A stretch of 64,000 nucleotides of DNA from DASRJW01 sp964567755 (GTDB lineage Bacteria > Krumholzibacteriota > Krumholzibacteriia > G020349025): the NCBI GenBank assembly GCA_964567755.1, contig CAZMNW010000069.1, positions 1 through 64,000 on the forward strand. The letters are read 5' to 3'. The number at the start of each line of letters is the position of its first letter. Within the stretch, counting starts at the first letter, position 1. Shown in pieces: positions 42,043-52,112 of this stretch. The notes beneath the pieces were generated by a model. The model did not search any database. It was not told where the DNA came from and saw only the letters and a program-made list of their open reading frames with translations. Made by a program: the position numbers and the translations under genes.

Positions 42043-44163
42043 ATGGCAGCCTCGCTGGACGCCTTCTTCCAGCCGCGTTCGGTGGCGGTAATCGGCGCGT
42101 CGGCGCGCCACGGTTCGCTCGGTCGCGAGATCTTGCACAACATCATCGAGTACGAATTCAACGGCAAGCTCTTCCCGGTCAACCCGCGCGCCGAGTTCAT
42201 CCACTCGATCAAGTGCTACCCCTCGGTGCTCGCCATTCCCGACGAGGTCGAGCTGGCGATCGTCGTCGTCCCGGCACGCGCGGTCCCCGACGTCGTACGC
42301 GAATGCGGCCAAAAGGGCGTGAAAGGCATCGTCGTCATCAGCGCCGGATTCAAGGAGACCGGTGCCGAGGGTTTGGCGCGCGAGCAGGAATTGTTGTCCC
42401 TCGTGCGCGAGCACGGCATGCGCCTCATCGGCCCGAACTGCATGGGGATCTTCGCCACCCACCCGAAGGTGCGGCTCAACGCCACCTTCGCACCGGTCGT
42501 ACCCATCGAGGGCGATGTCGCCTTCATGTCGCAGAGCGGCGCCATGGGGGTCGCCATCCTGCACGCAATCGCGCGCATGAACGTCGGCCTGTCGTTCTTC
42601 GCCAGCGTCGGCAACAAGGCCGACGTCTCGGGCAACGACCTCCTCACTTACTGGGAAGGCGACGAACGCACCAAAGTCATCGCCCTCTATCTCGAGTCCT
42701 TCGGCAACCCGCGCCGCTTCACCCGCATCGCCAAACGCATCACGCGCTCCAAGCCGATCATCGTGGTCAAATCGGGACGCACACCCGCGGGTGCGCGCGC
42801 CGCCACGTCGCACACCGGAGCGCTCGCGGGCGGTGAGATCGCCGTCGACGCGCTGCTGGGTCAGGTCGGCGTCGTCCGCGCCTACTCCATCGAGGAGATG
42901 TTGGATTTCATCGCCGCGTTCAGCCGCTGCCCGATTCCCGACGGCAACCGTGCCGCAGTGCTGACGAATGCCGGCGGGCCGGCAATCATGGCCACCGACG
43001 CTTTGCTGGCGGCCGGCATGCAAATGGCTGCGCTTTCAGCGGAGACGCAGGAAGATCTGCGATCTTTCCTACGACCCGAAGCTAGCGTGCAGAACCCGGT
43101 GGACATGATCGCGAGCGCGACGGCGGAAGATTATCGCCGGGCGTTGGAGGTATTGCTGAGCGACCCCGGCGTGGATCTCGTGCTCGTGGTCTCGGTGCCA
43201 CCCCAAATGTTGGTGCCCGACGATGTTGCCGGCGCCATCACCGATGTCACGCGACACCATACGAAGCCGGTGCTTTCGACCTTCATGGCCAAAGAAGAGT
43301 TCTACGAAAGCTTCCCGCGCCTCCACCCGGACAGTCCGCCGCTCTATCGCTTCCCCGAATCGGCGGCTCGTGCCGCCGCCGCGCTGTATCGTTACCATCG
43401 CTGGCAGCGCCGGCCCTCGGGCGTGGTACGCAACTTCACCGTGGATCGCGAGCAAGCGGTGCGACTGACGCAGGGGTCTCTCGCGCGCGGCGGTGGCCAG
43501 ATGGCGCAGGAAGACGCCTTCGCACTGCTGCATGCCTACGGCATTCCGGTCGCGGCGGTGCAGCGCGTGCACGACGCGCGCGCGGCAGTGGCCGCAGCGC
43601 GAACGCTCGGCACGCCAATCGTGCTCAAAGTGGCCGATACACGCATCGTGCACAAGTCGGACGCCGGCGGCGTCGCACTCGACTTGCGCAGCGCCGAGGA
43701 GATCGAGCGTGCATTCCTCGCCATGCACGAGCGCGTGCGCGAGACGCATGGGTTCGAACCCGAAGGCTTCGTCGTCCAGCGCCAGGCTGCCGCTGGGCGC
43801 GAGGTGATCCTTGGCATGGCGCAAGATCCGCTGTTCGGCCCATTGCTCATGTTCGGATCGGGTGGCCGCCACGTCGAGGTGTTCAAGGACATCGTTTTCC
43901 GCGTCCTGCCGCTCACCGATGTGGACGCACAAGAAATGGTCGCGTCCATCAAGGGGTACCCTTTGCTCGCGGGTTTCCGCGGCGATCCCGCGGTGGATTT
44001 GAATCTCGCTGAAGAACTAGTGCTCCGCCTGGCGCAGCTCGTGTCCGACTTCGACTGCATCCAAGAAATGGACATCAATCCCTGTATCCTGGCGCCACAG
44101 CGCAGCGATTGCCTGGCGGTGGACGTCCGCATCCGCCTCGCCGCAGCGGAAAAGACCGACTGA
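42043..44163 (+). CDS. ADP-forming acyl-CoA/acetyl-CoA synthetase (fused alpha-beta)
   Basis: 706 residues; GGGAG precedes ATG 42043. Order: CoA-binding domain (SVAVIGASARHGSLGREILH), two succinyl-CoA-ligase-like domains with VAFMSQSGAMGVAILHAI and the phosphorylated His257 in TSHTGALAGG, then an ATP-grasp domain (QEDAFALLHAYGIPVAAV, GTPIVLKVADTRIVHKSDAG, GVALDL, VVQRQAAAGREVILGMAQD). It converts acyl-CoA, ADP and Pi to free acid, CoA and ATP. Next to tryptophanase it could conserve energy from amino-acid fermentation products; which acid it prefers cannot be seen. Confidence 0.9.
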   Translation: MAASLDAFFQPRSVAVIGASARHGSLGREILHNIIEYEFNGKLFPVNPRAEFIHSIKCYPSVLAIPDEVELAIVVVPARAVPDVVRECGQKGVKGIVVISAGFKETGAEGLAREQELLSLVREHGMRLIGPNCMGIFATHPKVRLNATFAPVVPIEGDVAFMSQSGAMGVAILHAIARMNVGLSFFASVGNKADVSGNDLLTYWEGDERTKVIALYLESFGNPRRFTRIAKRITRSKPIIVVKSGRTPAGARAATSHTGALAGGEIAVDALLGQVGVVRAYSIEEMLDFIAAFSRCPIPDGNRAAVLTNAGGPAIMATDALLAAGMQMAALSAETQEDLRSFLRPEASVQNPVDMIASATAEDYRRALEVLLSDPGVDLVLVVSVPPQMLVPDDVAGAITDVTRHHTKPVLSTFMAKEEFYESFPRLHPDSPPLYRFPESAARAAAALYRYHRWQRRPSGVVRNFTVDREQAVRLTQGSLARGGGQMAQEDAFALLHAYGIPVAAVQRVHDARAAVAAARTLGTPIVLKVADTRIVHKSDAGGVALDLRSAEEIERAFLAMHERVRETHGFEPEGFVVQRQAAAGREVILGMAQDPLFGPLLMFGSGGRHVEVFKDIVFRVLPLTDVDAQEMVASIKGYPLLAGFRGDPAVDLNLAEELVLRLAQLVSDFDCIQEMDINPCILAPQRSDCLAVDVRIRLAAAEKTD

Positions 44164-44238
44164 ATCGTCCCGGGCACGAGAACTGTGCCAGCGTTCGAGC
44201 CACAAAACGCCGTCTTCCTCGCCGGAAGGAATGCGATC

Positions 44239-45174
44239 ATGAGTGGCAAGGCTGTGTTCAAGACTTTCGCCGGATTTCTAATGGTGCTGCTGGCGCTCGC
44301 GGCGTTGGCGACGTTGCAAGGGCCGCCCAAATCGTCCCCGAAGAATGAGCGGCTCGAACAGCCTGCCTCGGCGCCTGGGCTTGCGGCCACTGCAACCCGG
44401 CCGCTGCACGTCTCCATCATCCTGGAATCGGGCGAGTTCGAAATCGTTCCGGCGAGCATGGGAACGTCCATCCGCGTCGATGCCGACTACGACGAAGCGT
44501 TGCATCGCTTGGAACACGAGTATGTCCCCGATCCCGTTCGTGGCGATCGGTTCACCTTGCGCTGCGAGAGCCGCAGCACCTGGCGACATCTGCGCCGCGC
44601 AGCAGGCGACCTCAAGAGCCATGTCGTCGAGAACTCCGGAAGCGAGGAGCGTGTGCCGCGCCGGGCGCGCGTGCGGGTCGAGCTGCCCGTGGGCGTGCCC
44701 ATGGATCTCGAGCTCGATGTCGGCAAAGGCAACACGCGCATCGACCTTTCGGGGTTGTCACTCGAGCGTTTGATCCTCGACCACGCCATGGGCGACACGG
44801 AGCTCGCGTTCACGCAACCGAACCCCATCGAGATGAAGAACCTGATCATCCACGGCAAGATGGGAGAGCTGACGCTTGCCGGTCTCGCGCACGCACATGC
44901 GCGCGCCTTGGAGTTCCAGGGCCAGATGGGCGACTACAAGCTCGATTTCACCGGCGAGTGGGGGCCGAAGCTCGAGGGCTCGGTACAAATCACGATGGGT
45001 TCCGCGATCGTCGATCTCCCTCGCGACGTGCATCTCGAGCACCGCAAGGGACGTGTAGTGTTCGGCAAGCTCGACACTTCCCACCGCTCGTCATCGCGGG
45101 ATCCGGAGGTGCGCCAAGAACGCACGCTCGAGCTCGACACCCTCGTGCGCTTCGGTAACCTCGAGATCCGCTGA
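44239..45174 (+). CDS. Membrane-anchored toastrack-like (LiaF/DUF4097-type) protein
   Basis: 311 residues; AAGGA eight bases before ATG 44239. N-terminal membrane anchor (FAGFLMVLLALAALATL) and a Pro-rich linker. The body is a beta-repeat domain: VSIILESGEFEIVPASMG, VRVELPVGVPMDLELDVGKG, NTRIDLSGLSLERLILDHA, MGDTELAF, LIIHGKMGELTLAG, KLEGSVQITMGSAIVDLPRD. Successive strands with G(K/M)G turns match toastrack/DUF4097-like adhesin folds. Possibly a periplasmic sensor or scaffold; not assignable further. Confidence 0.75.
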   Translation: MSGKAVFKTFAGFLMVLLALAALATLQGPPKSSPKNERLEQPASAPGLAATATRPLHVSIILESGEFEIVPASMGTSIRVDADYDEALHRLEHEYVPDPVRGDRFTLRCESRSTWRHLRRAAGDLKSHVVENSGSEERVPRRARVRVELPVGVPMDLELDVGKGNTRIDLSGLSLERLILDHAMGDTELAFTQPNPIEMKNLIIHGKMGELTLAGLAHAHARALEFQGQMGDYKLDFTGEWGPKLEGSVQITMGSAIVDLPRDVHLEHRKGRVVFGKLDTSHRSSSRDPEVRQERTLELDTLVRFGNLEIR

Positions 45175-45206
45175 CTCTTCGATCGATAGGGAAAGGAGAC
45201 GACGCC

Positions 45207-45398
45207 ATGACACCTGTCGGCATGGGCCAGCGACTCGTTCCCGCACTTCTCGTCCGGGACATGGCCGCGGCGCTTGCACTGGAGCTCCGCGGCAAGGTGG
45301 ATTTCGCGTGGGGACCCGAGACGATGGATGACGGGGTGCATGAATTCGGTGTGCAGGATCCCAACGGCTACTTCATCGCTTTCACAGAACCCGCCTAG
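45207..45398 (+). pseudogene. VOC/glyoxalase-family protein, internally deleted in frame
   Basis: 63 residues with a strong GGAAAGGAG Shine-Dalgarno. The N-terminal strand of a VOC domain (QRLVPALLVRDMAAALA) is joined directly to the C-terminal part (VDFAWGPETMDDGVHEFGVQ, DPNGYFIAFTEPA). About 60 residues that normally form the middle of the domain are missing, without loss of frame. Half of a VOC module cannot fold normally, so this is likely non-functional, or the assembly has collapsed here. Confidence 0.65.
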
Positions 45399-45428
45399 CA
45401 CGCGCTGAGCGCTATGCACCGGATCAAA

Positions 45429-45815
45429 TCACGGTTCCACGACGGGGATCTTGAGAGCCCGCGCGGCGCCAGTGAGCCGTTCGTCGTAGCTCGCCAATTG
45501 GACTCCCTGGTTGTGCTGGCGCAGGAACTCCAATGAAGCCAGGTGGAGAGCATCCAGGGTCCGAACCGTCGTCGGAAATGGTTCGAGGGCCCGCGCCAGA
45601 ACCGGGGGAGCGAGTTCCACGAATGCGAGACGCCCGAGGAGCAACCGCACGGACTCCGAGTGAGATTCTGACAACTTGCGTGCGTGGATCCGATTCCACA
45701 CTTCGTACTCGAGCAGTCGGCTCGTCACCAGTGTTTGTTCCCAGAGAGAGGACGAAGGGTGGTGATCCTCGGCCAGGATCTGTGCCAGTGCGACGGACGT
45801 GTCGATGTAGATCAC
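45429..45815 (-). CDS. PIN-domain toxin (VapC-like)
   Basis: 128 residues. The GTG start overlaps the antitoxin stop as GTGA (45812-45815). PIN signature: YIDTSVALAQILAEDHH (first Asp), LLEYEVWNRIHARKL (Glu) and VRTLDALHLASLEFLRQ (second acidic pair), QLASYDERL (final Asp). Predicted Mg-dependent RNase that is inhibited by the Phd-type protein encoded upstream. Confidence 0.88.
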   Translation of the reverse strand: MIYIDTSVALAQILAEDHHPSSSLWEQTLVTSRLLEYEVWNRIHARKLSESHSESVRLLLGRLAFVELAPPVLARALEPFPTTVRTLDALHLASLEFLRQHNQGVQLASYDERLTGAARALKIPVVEP

Positions 45816-46102
45816 CGCTCGTCCCGGTCCTCTCGCAGTTCGCGCAGGATGTCCTGGAGCGGGGCAACGGGAAGTCGCGGCGGCGGGTCCGATGTCGGCA
45901 GAACTGGGGGCGTGAGCCAGCCATCTCGCACGGCCTGTGCCAGCTGGGCGTCGGCAAGGAGCGGGCTCCGACCAGGGCGTGGTGGAATCAGCTCGGCCAC
46001 GACTCTGTCGCGATCGGTGACAAGAACCGTCTCTCCACCCGCAACCAGGCGCACGTACTCGCTCAGTCTGTTCTTCAGCACCTTGAGTCCCACGGCACGC
46101 AT
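45812..46102 (-). CDS. Phd/YefM-family antitoxin
   Basis: 96 residues from ATG 46102. N-terminal Phd/YefM DNA-binding fold: MRAVGLKVLKNRLSEYVRLV, AGGETVLVTDRDRVVAELIP. The C-terminal half is extended and acidic/Pro-rich (LPVAPLQDILRELREDRDER) and would wrap the PIN toxin. No Shine-Dalgarno: the ATG lies at the predicted transcription start, so the message is probably leaderless. Autorepression through the adjacent palindrome is expected. Confidence 0.88.
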   Translation of the reverse strand: MRAVGLKVLKNRLSEYVRLVAGGETVLVTDRDRVVAELIPPRPGRSPLLADAQLAQAVRDGWLTPPVLPTSDPPPRLPVAPLQDILRELREDRDER

Positions 46103-46106
46103 GATC

Positions 46107-46138
46107 CAAAGGTAGCTTCTAGAAGCTACCTTTGTCAA
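46107..46138 (-). promoter_or_regulatory. Toxin-antitoxin promoter with 28-bp perfect palindrome
   Basis: The palindrome at 46107-46134 has 14-bp arms (CAAAGGTAGCTTCT and its reverse complement) with no spacer. On the minus strand TTGACA (46138-46133) and TACCTT (46114-46109) are 18 bp apart, and the palindrome fills the spacer and -10. Binding there would block RNA polymerase. The -10 ends six bases before the antitoxin ATG. Confidence 0.8.
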
Positions 46139-46376
46139 GAGCGGGCGATCTGGACCCGGCGAGTCGAGTAACTCGCTGGTTTGGCCATCGGGATCGCTGG
46201 TCGGCCTCGATTCGGCTTGCGACCCTGTCCTTGTCGACATAGATTTCGCCCGTCCACCGGAAGGCGTTTCGAATGTCTCCCCTGCCTCTCGATGGGCCAA
46301 GGAAGCGCTCACGCAACGGAGCGATTTGCCGTCCGATTCGTGTCCTCGTGACCGGCGGCTCTTGGTGGGAGGCTGC

Positions 46377-49093
46377 ATGCGCCGTGCCCTCTCGCAATCG
46401 CGGGCTCAACACTCCTCTGCATTCTTCCGCACACACGTCGCATTCAAAGTGCTGGGACTCACTGGCAGCCTGACTCTGATTGCACCCGGATCCGATTTCG
46501 GCCCCACTCGTGCGCTGGCCTGGGTCGAGAGCGTGCCGCCATTGCAACATCCCGAGCTGTACCCGGGCCTGCAACCCGTCCTCGAGTTCGAGGGCAAGGT
46601 CGTCCACAATTGCGGCAACATGCTGGTCAACATCACCAGCTTCGGTCTGATCGGCTCGACGCCTGGCGAGGCCTTGTATCGCTGGAGCTCCGCGCCGTCG
46701 CTTCAATGGCCGGCCGGCAGCGGGACCGAGTATTTGTATGCGGCCGCGTTGTGGGTCGGAGCCGTGAAGGGTGAAGAGAAGGCCGTCACCACCGGCGCGT
46801 TTCCATTCGAATGCTTACCCGGGCTTACACCGATCCAACGCATCACACGTCGCGCGAAGGCGCGCCGGGCGGGGCTCGCGCACCGTCGCCAAACGCCGAC
46901 GATGACCGCGATGGGCGCATCAACGAGGACGTGCTGAACGGCGCCGACGACGATGGCGAAGGCCGCATCGACGAGGATTTCGCCGCTGTCTCCAACCAGA
47001 TGTTCTTCTCCGAGTACTCCGATTCGGACCCCAGCATCAAGCTGTCCTCGCCGGAGCACACACCGCTCGGCGTCCTGATACAGCAGGCGTCGTACTGTTG
47101 GGAGGATCCCGAGCTCGACGACTTCCTCGCCTTCGATTTCAAGGTCATCAATCGCAGCTCGGATCCGCTCTACGACGTGTATGTCGGTTTCTGGGTGGAT
47201 GCCGACATTGGTCCTCGCGGTCAACCGCAGATCGCCACTGACGATCTCGCCGGTTTCTGGGAAGGCATCGAGACCGCTCGGCTTGGCACCGGGTCGAAGA
47301 GGGTCAAACTTTCCATCGGCTACATGTTCGACGACGATGGCGACGAAAACAAATCTCCCGGCTACGTCGGGCTCGTTTTCCTCGGCGCCCAGGATCCAAG
47401 TGCGAGCTCGAGCTCGAGCTACGTACCGCTCCACAACTTCCGCTACTTTTCCGGATCGGCCGCCTTCGACCAGGGCGGCGACCCCAGCAACGACGAGGAG
47501 TCCTACGCCATCTTGGACGGCACAGCGCCGCGGTCGCTGCCACCGCCGCGCGATCTCGACGACCTGCGCCCGGAACAGCTGGCGCGCCGCAGGAACGACT
47601 ATCGGATGGTCGTTTCCGCCGGACCGTTTCCGTTCGTGGATCGCGGCGACACGATCGGCTTCCAAGCTGCGCTTGTGGTCGGTGATGGTTTCGATGGAAT
47701 GCGCGACAATGCGGTGGAAGCACAGCTCACGTACGATGGCGTTTGGCTCGACTGCGACAAGAACCCGACGACGGGGGTCCTCCGGCGCGAAACCGCCGTC
47801 TGCGGGCCGGGGCTCGCCGGACAGATATTTCGCATCAATCCATGCGACAGCCTTTGCGACTTCGCGCCACCTTCGGATCCCGGCTGTTTTGTCAGCGTTC
47901 CCCTGGAGGGCTGCGAATGGGTGAACGATGATTGCGCGCTCGAGCGCTGGACCGAGTTCCCCACCGGAGTCGACGGCCAGGAATGCCTCATCCATTGGCT
48001 GGTGAGCACGGCACCACCGCCGCCACGAATGCGTGTTCACACGAGCGCCGATCGCGTGGACCTGTTCTGGGACAACTCGAGCGAGACGTCGCCAGATCTG
48101 AAGAGCAACCTCCTGGATTTCGAGTCGTATCGCGTCTGGCGCGCCGACAACTGGACGCGCCCCTTGGGAACCGACGAGCATATTGGTCCCGGATCCAATT
48201 TGTGGATGCTCCTCGCCGAGTTCGATCTGCCGAATAATCAGGTCGGATCGGAAACTGGTCTCGACGGCATCGTCTACGCGCCGCGGATCCCCGAATCGGC
48301 GGTGCAGTTCTATCGCGAGTGGTTCGCCGCGCATCCGTTCCTGCAGCCGCCCGACTTGCCCGGCTTCAACGCCGACCAGATCGACACCGCCAAAGCGCTC
48401 AGCAAAGGCGTGCACTACTACCAGTACACCGATCCGCCACTCAAGAAATCGGGCTGCGCCAACAGCCCGAACGACCCCGGCGATTGCGTCACCGGGTCTT
48501 GTGGTGCGGATGGGCATTGCCCGCCTGTCGTCACGGCGCGCGGGCTGGTGCATACGCGTTGCACTGCAGAAGGACGGTGTCAGGAAGTGGCCCCGCCCCC
48601 ACATGCGGGAGCGCACTACTTCTACAGCGTCACGGCCACGGACCACAAAATCGAGTTACGCGGCCAAGAGCAGGTCGTCGTCGGGGCGGGGCTGGCCGGT
48701 GACCCGAGCTCGAATTTCATTTATCTCAACCCGGCGACGAATGCGCTGCCCCCCGAGCGCTGGGCGAACGCGGAGACCGAGGTTTACGTGGTGCCGAATC
48801 CGGCGACGCAAGAATCGCTCGACGATTGGCGGCTGCAGCCCAACAACGACGATCCCACCGGAGTCAAGGTCGAGTTCCACAACCTGCCGCGCACGCGTGG
48901 ACAAATTTCCGTGTTCACCTTGAGCTCCGACCTCGTCATCGAGCTGCCCTTCGACGGCACGACGGGAAACGGTTCCCTGCCGTGGAATCTCCTCTCCCGC
49001 AACGGCCAAGAAGTGACGAGCGGCGTCTACCTGTATGTCGTCGACGCGGATCAGTTCGATCGCTTCGTCGGCAAGCTGGCGATCATCCGCTGA
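46377..49093 (+). pseudogene. Large secreted protein with sorting-like tail, one frameshift
   Basis: GGGAGG precedes ATG 46377. The first frame encodes a signal region (FKVLGLTGSLTLIAPG) and a conserved start (ALYRWSSAPSLQWPAGSGTE, YLYAAALWVGAVKGEEKAVT). Near 46810 the coding passes to another frame with Asp-rich calcium-type repeats (NADDDRDGRINEDVLNGADD, DDGEGRIDEDFAAVSNQMFF). About 700 further residues follow, ending in a FlgD-Ig/type IX-like tail (VYVVPNPATQ, SGVYLYVVDADQF, GKLAIIR). The full product would be roughly 900 residues. The break may be a sequencing error since both halves look selected. Confidence 0.8.
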
Positions 49094-49242
49094 CCGGACC
49101 TCCACGCGCGGGACATTCTCCGGCGGCAAAGTTTCCCCGGTCCGAGATTTGCCCATTCCGAGAGCGGCAACCCTTTCGGCTTCCGAGGCCTGGAACCGGT
49201 ATTCTCATGGTTGTTGCCTGTGGATGGACGTCAGGAGATTTC

Positions 49243-50607
49243 ATGCGTCCCGCACCCCGCGTCGTCCGTTGCTGGATGGTCGTCGCCACGATCTTCGCGC
49301 TGATCCTCGGTTGTGCGAGTGCGACGAAGCGTTTGGAACAGGGCGCGGAGCTGGAAGATCAAGGCCGTTACGCCGAGGCCGCAGCGCGCTACGTTCAGGC
49401 GTTGCGCAAGGACCCTGGCTTGCCGGAAGCACGCGCCGGGCTGGCGCGTGCCGGGGTCCAGGCGATCGAAGAGAACCGCCGCAATGCGGCGCGTTTCCGC
49501 ACCATGGGATCGTTCGTGCAAGCGGCCGATCTGTATCGCACGAGCGACGCACTCGTCCAAGATGCTGCGAGCGTCGGCGTCCCACTCGCGCTCGCCGACG
49601 GTTATGCGGAATCCCGCCGTACGACGTTCGACGAAGCCGTCGAACATCTATTGCACACGGGACGAGCCGCTGAGGCGAATGGACAATGGGCGGTGGCGCT
49701 GCATGCGTACGAACATGTCGGCATGTACGAACCCAGGTCGCACCACGAGCAAGATGCGCATCTCGGACAGGTGCGCGCGACGGTGCTGTGGAGCGAGGCC
49801 GATCTGGCGGCGGGGCATTACCGGGCTGCTTTCCAGCACGCGGAAGCAGCGCTGGTGCTTCTTGGTGGCGCGGCAGTCCATGGCGACCCGCGCGGCGGCG
49901 ATCTTCTGGGCGGCGAGGAACCCACCTGGGGCGAGCGCGCCGCCGAAGTTCGCGAGGAAGCAGTAACTCTCGGCACCGTGCGCGCGGTGATGACACCCGT
50001 TCGTGCCGGCGCTGGAGTGGAGCTGCCCGATGGCTTCCTCGCCGCATTGAACGACGAGCTCGAGCTACAGCAATGGTCCCAACCGCCGATCTTCGTCGCC
50101 GTGACCGACCCCGTGGTCGTGCGCCGCGAGCTGCGCCGTTTCGGTCGTGGGCACGGAACGCTCGGGGTGCGCGACGCGACCCGCATTGGGCGCGACCTCG
50201 GCGCCAGCTTCGTGGTCGGTTTCGTCATCGACTCGCTCCTTGTCGACGAGCACGACGTCGTGCGTGAGAATCGCCGCGCGCGCACGAAGGGCGGCGCCGA
50301 TACGACCTACACCGTGATCAAGGGCAGGACGAACTACGGGATGACAGCGACCGTGACACTCGTCGACGTGGCCCAAGGCCGTGAGTTCCAGCACTTCACG
50401 CTCCAGGTCGCCGAGCCGGGACATTTCACTCGCGCCGAGTATGACGGGGACCCGCGCCAACTGCGGCTCGCCGACAACGAGCGCCATCTCTTCGATCCTC
50501 GGCGCACGCACGAGGAAGAGGAGGAAACCCAGGACCGCCTGATTGCCGCTGCCTCCCGGCAGCTCGCCGCACGAACCTTCGCCAGCTTGATCAACTGCGT
50601 CCCTTGA
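49243..50607 (+). CDS. Lipoprotein with TPR-like N-terminus
   Basis: 454 residues; AGGAG seven bases before ATG 49243. Lipobox LILGC at the end of the signal (CWMVVATIFALILGC). TPR-like helices follow (LEQGAELEDQGRYAEAAARY, VQALRKDPGLPEARAGLARA). The second half is a mixed alpha/beta domain (PPIFVAVTDPVVVRRELRRF, RIGRDLGASFVVGFVIDSLL, YGMTATVTLVDVAQGREFQH) resembling CsgG/curli-type or penicillin-binding-protein-activator folds. C-terminal acidic stretch HEEEEETQ. Function unknown. Confidence 0.75.
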   Translation: MRPAPRVVRCWMVVATIFALILGCASATKRLEQGAELEDQGRYAEAAARYVQALRKDPGLPEARAGLARAGVQAIEENRRNAARFRTMGSFVQAADLYRTSDALVQDAASVGVPLALADGYAESRRTTFDEAVEHLLHTGRAAEANGQWAVALHAYEHVGMYEPRSHHEQDAHLGQVRATVLWSEADLAAGHYRAAFQHAEAALVLLGGAAVHGDPRGGDLLGGEEPTWGERAAEVREEAVTLGTVRAVMTPVRAGAGVELPDGFLAALNDELELQQWSQPPIFVAVTDPVVVRRELRRFGRGHGTLGVRDATRIGRDLGASFVVGFVIDSLLVDEHDVVRENRRARTKGGADTTYTVIKGRTNYGMTATVTLVDVAQGREFQHFTLQVAEPGHFTRAEYDGDPRQLRLADNERHLFDPRRTHEEEEETQDRLIAAASRQLAARTFASLINCVP

Positions 50608-50776
50608 TGCCGCCCGCCTGCGCGCACCTGGACGATCCGATGCGCAACCCGTAGATTCCACATGGCGGATCGAACCGGCGAAGGCACCCGCGCGCAGTGC
50701 TGGGGCGCTGCATCGAGTGGCTGAGCGCCCAAGACCGCGCCCCATGCGTCTTTCCCCACCCGCGAGGTGTGCTGAC

Positions 50777-52051
50777 ATGGACGACGAACACCGGCGCAAG
50801 ATCGGCGATCACGCTCTGCATCCTGAATCGCTCATGATGGGCTACGGCTACCGGCCCGAATTGTCCGAGGGTGCGCTCAAGAGCCCTATCTTTCAGACCT
50901 CCACGTTCGTGTTCAAGAGCGCCGAGGAAGGCAAAGCGTTCTTCGAACTCGCCTATGGTTTGCGCGAGAGAGGTCCTTCCGAGCGGCTCGGTCTCATCTA
51001 CAGCCGGCTCAACAACCCGGACCTGGAGATTCTCGAAGATCGCTTGACACTCTGGGATGACACCGAAGCCTGCGCCGTGTTCACGAGCGGCATGGCGGCG
51101 ATCGCAACGACATTGTTCACTTTCCTGCAACCTGGTGATGTGCTCGTCTACAGCAATCCGGTGTACGGCGGCACGCATCACTTCTGCCGCATGATTCTGG
51201 CGCGCTTCGGTATCAGCGCCGTCGCATTCGCCGCCGGGCAGGGTCCGGAGGCGCTCGAGGCCGCCGTGGCGCAGGCGCAGAAACTCGGCCGGATCGGCAT
51301 GATCTACATCGAAACCCCCGCCAACCCGACGAACGCGCTCGTCGACATCGCCCATTGCGCCGCTGTGGCACAACGGTTGTCGCAGTCCGATCGCCGCGTG
51401 CTGGTCGCCGTGGACAACACGTTCCTGGGACCGCTCTGGCAGCATCCCATAAAACACGGCGCCGATCTCGTGCTCTACTCGCTGACGAAGTACGTCGGCG
51501 GGCACAGCGACGTCATCGCCGGCGCTTGCCTCGGATCGACCGCGCTCGTGAACCAGATCAAAGTCTCGCGAACATTCTTCGGCACCATGTCGGGACCTTG
51601 GACGGGCTGGTTGCTGCTGCGCAGTCTCGAAACGTTGAAACTGCGCATGACGTGCGAGATGAAGAACGCTCGCTACGTCGCCGATTTTCTGCAGGAACAC
51701 CCCCGCGTCGACAGCGTGCATTACCTCGGAAACCTGACGGAGTCGCACCCTCAGCATGCTCTTTACCGGCGGCAGTGTCTGTCACCGGGAGGCATGATTT
51801 CGTTCGAGATTCAGGGCGGCGAGCGTGAGGCTTTCCGCCTGCTCAACGCCTTGACGCTCATCCGCCTGGCGGTGAGCCTCGGAGGCACGGAGTCGTTGGC
51901 GGAACATCCATCGACGATGACGCATGCCGACGTGCCACAAGATCAGCAACGCGCTCTCGGCATCACGCCGGCGATGGTCCGACTCTCCGTCGGCGTTGAG
52001 AACCCAAGCGACTTGATCGCCGATCTCGACCAGGCTCTGGCCGCAATGTAG
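50777..52051 (+). CDS. Cys/Met-metabolism PLP enzyme (methionine gamma-lyase/cystathionine synthase family)
   Basis: 424 residues; GAGGTG precedes ATG 50777. Conserved landmarks: YSRLNNPDLEILEDRLTLWD, AVFTSGMAAIATTLFTFL, PVYGGTHHFC, IETPANPTNALVDI, VDNTFLGPLWQHPI, and PLP Lys238 in SLTKYVGGHSDVIAGA. SLGGTESLAEHPSTMTHADV is the C-terminal signature. Cytosolic, trans-sulfuration or methionine breakdown; exact reaction cannot be fixed from the residues seen. Confidence 0.88.
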   Translation: MDDEHRRKIGDHALHPESLMMGYGYRPELSEGALKSPIFQTSTFVFKSAEEGKAFFELAYGLRERGPSERLGLIYSRLNNPDLEILEDRLTLWDDTEACAVFTSGMAAIATTLFTFLQPGDVLVYSNPVYGGTHHFCRMILARFGISAVAFAAGQGPEALEAAVAQAQKLGRIGMIYIETPANPTNALVDIAHCAAVAQRLSQSDRRVLVAVDNTFLGPLWQHPIKHGADLVLYSLTKYVGGHSDVIAGACLGSTALVNQIKVSRTFFGTMSGPWTGWLLLRSLETLKLRMTCEMKNARYVADFLQEHPRVDSVHYLGNLTESHPQHALYRRQCLSPGGMISFEIQGGEREAFRLLNALTLIRLAVSLGGTESLAEHPSTMTHADVPQDQQRALGITPAMVRLSVGVENPSDLIADLDQALAAM

Positions 52052-52112
52052 CGCCGGTCCGTGACCCATCGTCAATCGTTGTGGTGTGCGCACATTGGCA
52101 TCGTTTCGCTGT

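Noticed and set aside
46703..48646. 647-codon minus-strand open frame
   Set aside because: Antisense to the large surface protein with Asp-rich repeats and tail domain.
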